Source of the DNA: Candidatus Dechloromonas phosphorivorans
GTDB lineage: Bacteria; Pseudomonadota; Gammaproteobacteria; Burkholderiales; Rhodocyclaceae
NCBI GenBank assembly: GCA_016721185.1
Contig: JADKIP010000014.1
Coordinates: 620,001-684,000, forward strand
DNA length: 64,000 nucleotides
Direction of reading: 5' to 3'
The notes below the pieces were generated by a model. It ran no database searches. It saw only the letters and a program-made list of their open reading frames with translations, and had not been told where the DNA came from. Positions 55,685 through 64,000 of the stretch are shown here, one piece after another (the stretch's first letter is position 1; each line of letters begins with the position of its first letter). A program made the translations under genes and the position numbers.

Positions 55685-56735
55685 TTAACGGAACTCGAAG
55701 GCTTCCCGATGGAAGGCGGTCTCGGCAGGCCGTGGGCAATCAGGCTTTTGCCCAGCGCCGTACCCCAGGCTGCCGGGCCGCAGAACCAGACGCTGCTCGT
55801 GGGTTGCAGGCAGGCTTTTACTTCCTGGGCGCTGAGCGGGCCGTCCTGGTCGGTCTGGCGGCAGTGGAGCTTGATGCCGGCGGCCTGACAGAGTGGCTCA
55901 AGCTGGCTCGGAAAATCACCGGGATTACGACTCGGTGTGTAGAAAAGATCGCCGTTCGTTTGTTGTGCCTTGTTTGTCCGGGCCAGTTCGCCGAGGCGGG
56001 CGAGGAAGGGGGTGATGCCGATGCCGCCAGCGACCCAGATCTGGTGTTCGCTGCCATTGCTGCGGTCAACGCTGTTTTCCGGCAAAAAATCAAAGGAGCC
56101 GTAAGGGCCTTCGAGGGTGAGTCGCTGGCCGGTTTCAAGCTGGGACGAGCTGGTTGGTGAAATCGCCCAGCGCCTTGATGGCGAGCGTCAGGGTGCCATC
56201 CTTTGCGTTCCAGTCCGAGGCAATAGTGAACGGATGGGCGCCTTCGCCTGTTCGGCCGAAATCGGCAAACAGGAATTGGCCTGCCCGGTGGCCGGGCCAG
56301 CCGGGCTGTGGCCGACAGACGATCTCCATCACCTGACCTGGATGTTGGCGGATGGCTTCGATACTTGCCGGATGCTGGCGCTTGCGGCCAATCCGGGCCG
56401 CGTGGGCGAGCCGGAATCCAGCCCATTTTGGCCAGGTTTTTGGGTAGCCATTCCATCATCCAGTGAGTCAGTACCAGCGTGCCGCTACCAATGCCGATGT
56501 ATTTGTGCAGGCGGTAGATTTTGTCGAGTCCGCCGAAGCGCTTCTCCAGCCAGGCCGGACGGGCGGCGAGTACCATGCCGGCGCTCATCCACCACAAGGC
56601 GAGGATGCCCGAGAGAATGATCAGGGAGCGACGCATGTCCCAGAAACCGGGGTTGGCGGCGAGAATTTCGGGAAGGGCAAAGGTGCCCCAGAGTCCGAGT
56701 GGAATCAGGGCGAGAAAAAAGAGCGGCCGTTTCAT
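55685..56735 (-). pseudogene. Ferric-reductase-like transmembrane oxidoreductase, three apparent frameshifts
   Basis: Pieces in three frames form one FRE/NOX-type protein. First frame from 56735: membrane part FFLALIPLGLWGTFALPEI, SLIILSGILALWWMSAGMV and the haem-type RLHKYIGIGSGTLVLTHW. From about 56412 the second: GRKRQHPASIEAIRQHPGQ, HRAGQFLFADF, GAHPFTIASDW (FAD-binding HPF). From about 56143 the third: LETGQRLTLEGPYGSFDF, WVAGGIGITPFLARL (NAD-binding), FCGPAAWGTAL. At about 55723 a last shift gives ETAFHREAFEFR and the stop at 55687. Electron transfer from NAD(P)H across the membrane. Confidence 0.8.
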
Positions 56736-56826
56736 GGTGATTTACTGTTCAGCGATTGATTAGCTGAAGTCTACGCTTGGCAGCGTCATAAATCAGTAGG
56801 CGGGCTGTTGCCAGATGTAAGCAAAT

Positions 56827-56914
56827 GAAACCCGCCCGGCAATGAAGCGGGGCGGGTTTCGGGCTTGGGGAGGTGATTTCATTGGTCATTCCCGCCTTCG
56901 TGGAATGACCCAAT
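56827..56914. terminator. Two hairpins between ferric-reductase-like gene and tex
   Basis: GAAACCCGCC...GGCGGGTTTC (56827-56860, 10-11 pairs) and GGTCATTCC-CGCCTTCGT-GGAATGACC (56884-56910, 9 pairs). The second lies 12 bases after the natural end of tex on the minus strand. Neither has a strong T run; they may act as REP-like mRNA ends. Confidence 0.55.
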
Positions 56915-56922
56915 GGATCAAA

Positions 56923-59253
<2,331 letters not shown>

Positions 59254-59369
59254 GGATGCGGCAGTGCAGCAAAAAAGGGAGTGAACTATGCGCAATCCGC
59301 CACGAAAATACAACCGCGTTTAACTGGTGTAGCATGCGTTGAGAATTATTCAACTCAGAGGAGGATGCT

Positions 59370-59759
59370 ATGAAAGTCGAAACATATCTGTTTGGTGCCG
59401 TTGAAGTCAGTCCGGAAAAAGTGATTACTTTCCCGAACGGCCTGGTTGCCTTCGAGGATAACAAGCGTTTCATGCTGGCTCACGAAAGCGACAAAGGCCA
59501 GCCCGCGAGCTACACCCTGCAGTCACTGGACGATGCCGGCCTGGCTTTCCAGATCGTCGATCCGACGACCCTTGGTTTTAATTACGAGCTGGCGCTGACT
59601 GACGCTGAAAATGCCCTGCTGCAAACCCCGGCCCCGGAAGATGTGGCGGTGATGCAGGTGCTGTTCAAGAAAGAAGGCGAAGGCAAGGCCGAGGTCAGCC
59701 CGAATCTGCGGGCACCGCTGATCATCAATACCAAGGCGCGTATCGGGCTGCAAAAGTGA
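59370..59759 (+). CDS. fliW: Flagellar assembly factor FliW
   Basis: 129 residues of the FliW family: VEVSPEKVITFPNGLVAFED at the N-terminus, the central LAFQIVDPTTLGFNYEL and the end APLIINTKARIGLQ. FliW binds CsrA and flagellin and so couples flagellin synthesis to filament assembly. GAGGAGG is ideally placed before the ATG. No csrA or flagellin gene is nearby. A GC-rich hairpin follows. Confidence 0.93.
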   Translation: MKVETYLFGAVEVSPEKVITFPNGLVAFEDNKRFMLAHESDKGQPASYTLQSLDDAGLAFQIVDPTTLGFNYELALTDAENALLQTPAPEDVAVMQVLFKKEGEGKAEVSPNLRAPLIINTKARIGLQK

Positions 59760-59833
59760 TGGAGACGATGCGCTCAAATATCACGCTCTCCAATTTGTCG
59801 AGCGCGGTTTAAGCCGTTTCGATCCAGTTAAAG

Positions 59834-59853
59834 CGCGGGGCTGCGGCCCCGCG
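59834..59853. terminator. GC-rich hairpin, probable terminator
   Basis: CGCGGGGC-TGCG-GCCCCGCG, eight perfect pairs, then TTGTCGTTT on the plus strand. It lies between the convergent fliW and gamma-carbonic-anhydrase-like genes and probably ends both transcripts. Confidence 0.65.
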
Positions 59854-59860
59854 TTGTCGT

Positions 59861-60379
59861 TTACAGCGGCGAAAGCGTGTCGCGATAGCGGCGGGCGTTA
59901 TCAACATAATGCTCGGCCGATTTCTGCAGATTGGCAACATCTTCATCGCTCAATTCCCGCACCACCTTGCCGGGTGAGCCGACGATCAGCACCCGATCGG
60001 GAAACACCTTGCCCTCGGGAATCAGCGTATTGGCCCCGACAATGCAGCCCTTGCCGATCACCGCCCGGTTGAGAATCACCGAGCCGATGCCAATCAGGCT
60101 GCCATCGCCGACGGTGCAGCCATGCAGCATGACCAGATGGCCGACGGTGACGTTGTTGCCGATGTGCATCGGGACGCCTTCATCGGTATGCAGCACCGAG
60201 CCGTCCTGAATGTTGGTGTTGTCGCCGATGAATCGGATCGTTGTCGCCGCGCAAGGTGGCGTTCCACCAGATCGAGGCGTTGGCGCCCAGGCGAATGTCG
60301 CCGATTAGCGTGGCGTTGGGGCAACCCAGGCGTTGTCGCCGAGTTGGGGCTGTTTGTCACCGAGGCGGAAGAGGGGCAT
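59861..60379 (-). pseudogene. Gamma-carbonic-anhydrase family protein, two apparent frameshifts
   Basis: From the ATG at 60379 (AAGGAG upstream) the first frame reads PLFRLGDKQPQLGDNAWVAP. One C added to the run at 60318-60321 leads into NATLIGDIRLGANASIWWNATLRGD, and a second shift near 60230 leads into IGDNTNIQDGSVLHTDEG, MHIGNNVTVGHLVMLHGC and IGIGSVILNRAVIGKGC, a left-handed beta helix with the metal-site histidines. Whole protein about 175 residues, as for YrdA/CaiE-like proteins. Hydratase activity is not assured in this subgroup. Confidence 0.78.
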
Positions 60380-60439
60380 TTTGTCTCCTTGGATTGTTCT
60401 GGAATTTGGTCGGTTTTTGGTGTTGACCGTAACGGTGTT

Positions 60440-61359
60440 TTACCGCGACTTCTCCGACCACGGATGGGTTTCAACACTGAATAATTTCTCTGCCTCGGTA
60501 TCGATGACAACCTGCGCCCAGCCCATCGTCGGGTAGCCGAAGGTTTCGACCCGGTGAACCGTTTCAGTTTTTTCCCCTTGCTATCGCGTAGCGGATGGTC
60601 AATACGGCTGTTGTGGGAGTCGCCATGGACGACCATCACCTCGCCATCGAAGCTGCTGGTTTCCTTGTCGAGCGCCTCAAGAAACTCCCGGTAGCCGCGA
60701 TGACCGAAGCCTTGCGCATAGTGTTTGAATCCCGGGTTGGCCTGAAAAAGCAGCACGATGCCGGCCAGTTTTTCACGGCGGGCGAGGGCGAAGTTTTCTT
60801 TTACCCATGCCAGCACCACCGGGTTGCGGGCGAGGAATTCCGGGTTAGCTACCTCGGTTATGCCGAAATTATTGTTGCCGCCGGGCAGGTTGAGCGTCAC
60901 GAACAGTACCGGGCCAAGGCGGAAGCGGCTGTGTTCGGTGTAGCTGCCGGGCTGACGTTCGAGCGCCAGTTTCTTCTGGCCGAGCGAGAAGTGGTCTTTC
61001 CAGAACAGGCTGCGCAGCTTGTTCAGGCGTTCCAGCGGCTGATAGCCACCGTTTGACAGGCGGTCACAGTCCGTCCATTCGTTGTCGCCGGGAACGAAGA
61101 TGAAAGGCACGCGGCTGGCGTTGAACACCTGGTAGCGATCGGCGAAAAGGCTGTCATCGCAGCGATCCTTGCCATGCTTGAGATCACCGATATGGGCGAT
61201 GAAATCAACCTTGCGCTCGGCGATGGTGTTCAACATACGCGGCAATTCTCGGCGCTCGTCGTCGGTGTATGGCACGTCGCCGATCAGCCCGAAACGCCAG
61301 ACCTCAGCCTGGGCCAGCGTCGTGCAGGCGAAGAGCAAAGCGACGAACCAGACTTTCAT
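60440..61359 (-). pseudogene. Exported metallophosphoesterase, one apparent frameshift
   Basis: From 61359: signal peptide (VWFVALLFACTTLAQA-E), then calcineurin-type metal motifs GLIGDVPY, IAHIGDLKHGKDRC, FVPGDNEWTDC and VMVVHGDSHNSRID. After DSKGKK the frame goes wrong. One A added to the run at 60568-60573 gives TETVHRVETFGYPTMGWAQVVID and ends at SEKSR, stop 60440. So about 306 residues in life. The start overlaps the mutS stop (ATGA), so it is co-transcribed with mutS. Substrate unknown. Confidence 0.8.
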
Positions 61360-63953
61360 TTGAGCAGGCCTTTCAGCGCGTAAAGCGCATCCAGCGCCTG
61401 GCGCGGGGTCAGGCTGTCGGGGTCGATCAGGGCCAGTTGTTCGAGCGCCGGGTTCGCCTCGGGCTCGACGGGCTCCGGGTCGTTGCGGGTGAACAGGTCA
61501 GGTTGCAGCGGATCGACCGTCGCGCGCTGTTCGAATTCACGAAGCTGCTTGCGGGCAGCGCGGACGACGGCCGTGGGAATGCCGGCCAGCGCAGCAACCT
61601 GAATCCCGTAGCTCTGGTTGGCCGGACCTTCCTCGACCGAGTGCATGAAGACGATGCGGTCATTGTGTTCGACGGCGTCGAGATGGACGTTGGCCAGTTC
61701 GCTGTATTCGTGCGACAGCCGGGTCATTTCGAAGTAGTGCGTCGCAAACAGCGTCAGGCAGCGGTTCTTGTCGATCAGGTGACGCAGGATGGCGAAGGCC
61801 AGCGCCATGCCGTCGAAGGTCGAGGTGCCGCGGCCGATCTCGTCCATCAGCACCAGCGAGCGGCGGGTGGCGTTGTGCAGGATGGCGGCGGTCTCGGTCA
61901 TCTCCACCATGAAGGTGGAGCGCCCGGAGGCGAGATCGTCGGAGGCGCCAATACGGGTAAAAATGCGATCAAGCGGACCGAGGACGCAGCGGTCAGCCGG
62001 CACATAACTGCCGATGTGGGCGAGCAGGGCGATCAGCGCAGTTTGCCGCATGTAAGTTGATTTACCGCCCATGTTCGGGCCGGTAATCAGCAGCAGTCGG
62101 CGGTTTTCAGCAAGCAAACAGTCGTTGGCGATGAAGGTTTCGGCGCCATTGGCCATTTCGGCCTCAACGACCGGGTGGCGACCGCCAGCTACGGTCAACC
62201 CGATTTCCGGGGCAAATTCGGGTTTGCTCCAGTTGCGCTTCAGGGCGGTGTCGGCAAAGCCGGCCAGCAGGTCAAGCTGGGCGACGGCGCGGGCGATGAT
62301 TTGCAGCGCCGGCACGGCGGGTAGCAGTTCATTGAGGATGATTTCGTAGAGCAGTTTTTCGCGGGCCAGCGCCCGTTCCTGTGCCGACAGCGCCTTGTCC
62401 TCGAAAGCCTTGAGCTCGGGCGTGATGTAACGCTCGGCATTCTTCAAGGTTTGGCGGCGGCGGTAATCGTCGGGAATCTTGTCGGTATTGGCGTGGGTGA
62501 CTTCAATATAGAAGCCATGAACCTTGTTGTATTCGACCTTGAGGCTGTTGATGCCGCTGCGCTCGCGCTCGCGGGTTTCCATGTCGATCAGGTAGGCGCC
62601 GCAGTTGTCGTTCAGCGAGCGTAATTCGTCGAGGTCGGCATCGAAACCGGGGGCAATTGCCCCGCCGTCGCGGATCTGGGCCGAGGGTTCGGCGGCAATA
62701 GAACGGATCAGCAGATCTAGCGTCGCTTGCGGGGTTGCCAGATCGACATGTAACTGGCCGAGCAGGGCGGAAACCGATTCGCCGAGCGGCGCCCGCAAGG
62801 CAGCAAGCCCGGCCAGCGATTCACGCAGGCTGGCCAGATCGCGCGGCCGGGCGTTGCGCAGAGCGATGCGACCGGCGATGCGCTCGATATCTGCAATCCC
62901 CTTGAGGTTGCCGCGCACCTCGCCGGCCATCCGGCCATAGTCTTCAAGCAGTGATTCAACCGCGCCATGACGGGAGGCCGGAATATCGCGCTCGCGCAGC
63001 GGATGGTGCAAGGTGTGACGCAACAAGCGCGAACCCATGCTGGTGACGCAGTTGTCGAGCAGCGAAAAAAGCGTCGGCGAAGGCTGGCCGCGCAGGGTTT
63101 CGGTCAGTTCCAGATTGCGCCGGGTGGCCAGATCGAGGCCGAGGTAGGCGCCTTCAACTTCCACGGTCAACGCCACTAAATGCGGCAAATTGCCGGTTTG
63201 CGTGGCCTGGGCATATTGCAGCAAGGCGCCGGCCGCGCCGATGGCCGGACGCAATCCTTCGGCCCCGAAGCCGGAAAGCGAAGCGACCTTGAATTGCTCG
63301 CAAAGCAGGCGCTTGGCCGAGTCGAATTCAAAATACCAGTCCGGCTGGCGGGTGCGCGCGGCCTCCAGCGTGAAATTCGGCTGCCAGGATTCCGGATAAA
63401 GAATTTCCGCCGGGCGAATGCGTTCCAGCGTCGCGGCAATCTGGTCAACGGGGATTTCGGTCAGGATGAATTCGCCGCTGGCCAGATTCAGGCGGGCGAT
63501 GCCGGCAGTGTTGCGCGTCGTGGTCAGCGCCAACAGCCAGATGTCACGTTTGTCGTCGATCAAGGCTGCATCGGTCAGCGTGCCCGGCGTGACGATGCGG
63601 CTGACCGCACGTTCGACCGGCCCCTTGCTGGTCGCCGGGTCGCCAATCTGTTCGCAAATCACCACCGATTCGCCCATTTTCACCAAGCGGGCGAGATAAG
63701 GCTCGATCGAATGAAAGGGAATCCCGCACATCTTGATCGGCACATCCGCCGTCTTGCCGCGCGTCGTCAGCGTAATGTCGAGCAGCCGCGCTGCCTTCTC
63801 CGCATCCTCGAAAAACAGCTCGTAGAAATCGCCCATCCGGTAAAACAGCAAATTGTTCGGATGAGCGGCTTTCAGGCCAAGGTACTGTTTCATCATCGGC
63901 GTGTGCTTTGCCAAGTCGAGGGGCACTGCGCTCTGCGGATCATCTTTTTTCAT
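61356..63953 (-). CDS. mutS: DNA mismatch repair protein MutS
   Basis: 865 residues from the ATG at 63953 (a TTG at 63977 would add eight). Mismatch-binding PheXGlu motif in NLLFYRMGDFYELFFEDAE, connector and lever domains, the clamp, then the ATPase: Walker A GPNMGGKSTYMRQ, Walker B and signature MDEIGRGTSTFDG, and the closing LFATHYFEMTRL. It recognises base mismatches and recruits MutL. The intact 2.6-kb frame shows that indel errors are not uniform over the window. Confidence 0.97.
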   Translation of the reverse strand: MKKDDPQSAVPLDLAKHTPMMKQYLGLKAAHPNNLLFYRMGDFYELFFEDAEKAARLLDITLTTRGKTADVPIKMCGIPFHSIEPYLARLVKMGESVVICEQIGDPATSKGPVERAVSRIVTPGTLTDAALIDDKRDIWLLALTTTRNTAGIARLNLASGEFILTEIPVDQIAATLERIRPAEILYPESWQPNFTLEAARTRQPDWYFEFDSAKRLLCEQFKVASLSGFGAEGLRPAIGAAGALLQYAQATQTGNLPHLVALTVEVEGAYLGLDLATRRNLELTETLRGQPSPTLFSLLDNCVTSMGSRLLRHTLHHPLRERDIPASRHGAVESLLEDYGRMAGEVRGNLKGIADIERIAGRIALRNARPRDLASLRESLAGLAALRAPLGESVSALLGQLHVDLATPQATLDLLIRSIAAEPSAQIRDGGAIAPGFDADLDELRSLNDNCGAYLIDMETRERERSGINSLKVEYNKVHGFYIEVTHANTDKIPDDYRRRQTLKNAERYITPELKAFEDKALSAQERALAREKLLYEIILNELLPAVPALQIIARAVAQLDLLAGFADTALKRNWSKPEFAPEIGLTVAGGRHPVVEAEMANGAETFIANDCLLAENRRLLLITGPNMGGKSTYMRQTALIALLAHIGSYVPADRCVLGPLDRIFTRIGASDDLASGRSTFMVEMTETAAILHNATRRSLVLMDEIGRGTSTFDGMALAFAILRHLIDKNRCLTLFATHYFEMTRLSHEYSELANVHLDAVEHNDRIVFMHSVEEGPANQSYGIQVAALAGIPTAVVRAARKQLREFEQRATVDPLQPDLFTRNDPEPVEPEANPALEQLALIDPDSLTPRQALDALYALKGLLK

Positions 63954-64000
63954 GCAAATCGTTTCTTTGTTTAACAATGCTATTGGTTCTGCAATTCGAA

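Overview
The window is a chromosomal segment of high GC content (about 60% by eye) from a betaproteobacterium. It is most like the Rhodocyclales (Dechloromonas/Azonexus type). This rests on the look of the proteins (RimO, MutS, Tex, FliW, RlmJ, HD-GYP and PilZ proteins, a czc-type RND operon, paired YceI/cytochrome b561 genes); I could not run a database search, so the genus is an inference. Most of the window is ordinary, densely packed core genome on both strands with many overlapping stop/start pairs. No rRNA, CRISPR array or insertion sequence is visible. Two tRNA genes (Thr-GGT, Val-TAC) lie at 31.4-31.5 kb.

Layout. 0-9.3 kb: housekeeping and small metabolism (zinc-ribbon membrane protein, YjbQ, HNH nuclease, thioesterase, galE, an SOS-box-linked mini-ORF, dicarboxylate symporter, MazG-like pyrophosphohydrolase, rlmJ, a PilZ-type protein, D-hexose-6-phosphate mutarotase). 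9.4-16.3 kb: a six-gene heavy-metal efflux operon of czcC-x-B-A type. 16.3-20 kb: an accessory islet with a higBA module whose toxin gene is cut by a stop codon, an 83-nt pure-pyrimidine tract, and a divergent pair encoding a RyR-domain protein and a three-part TIR protein. This pair is the best candidate for an undescribed conflict/defence system. 20-31.2 kb: prfC, moaE, flavodoxin, pirin, two YceI proteins, cytochrome b561, a broken DODA-type dioxygenase, a LysR regulator, SIMPL and double-receiver proteins. 31.6-36.7 kb: solute-binding protein, HD-GYP protein, rimO, FAD-linked oxidase. 36.8-43.8 kb: a five-gene operon that interleaves two cation:proton antiporters with gamma-glutamyl enzymes, opposite a MarR regulator and an OmpA lipoprotein. 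43.8-46.4 kb: sensor kinase (fragmented), an Hsp33 lacking half its zinc ligands, ArsC-like protein.

46.7-55.5 kb is a glycosylation island, locally AT-rich. It carries a HAD-UbiA fusion resembling decaprenyl-phosphate phosphoribosyltransferase, DprE1-like and DprE2-like enzymes, a GT-C-like glycosyltransferase and a GtrA protein. Together these look like the polyprenyl-phospho-D-arabinofuranose pathway known from mycobacteria. 55.6-64 kb returns to core genome: ferric-reductase-like protein (fragmented), tex, fliW, gamma-carbonic-anhydrase-like protein, metallophosphatase and mutS.

Two window-wide signals stand out. First, the 10-mer GTYGACCGCA occurs 20 times on both strands (about 0.3 expected), mostly inside genes, and is absent from the 46-56 kb island. 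Second, at least ten genes carry single-base frameshifts, many explained by one missing base in a homopolymer. This suggests sequencing or assembly error more than real gene decay, so the 'broken' genes should be treated as probably intact in the organism.
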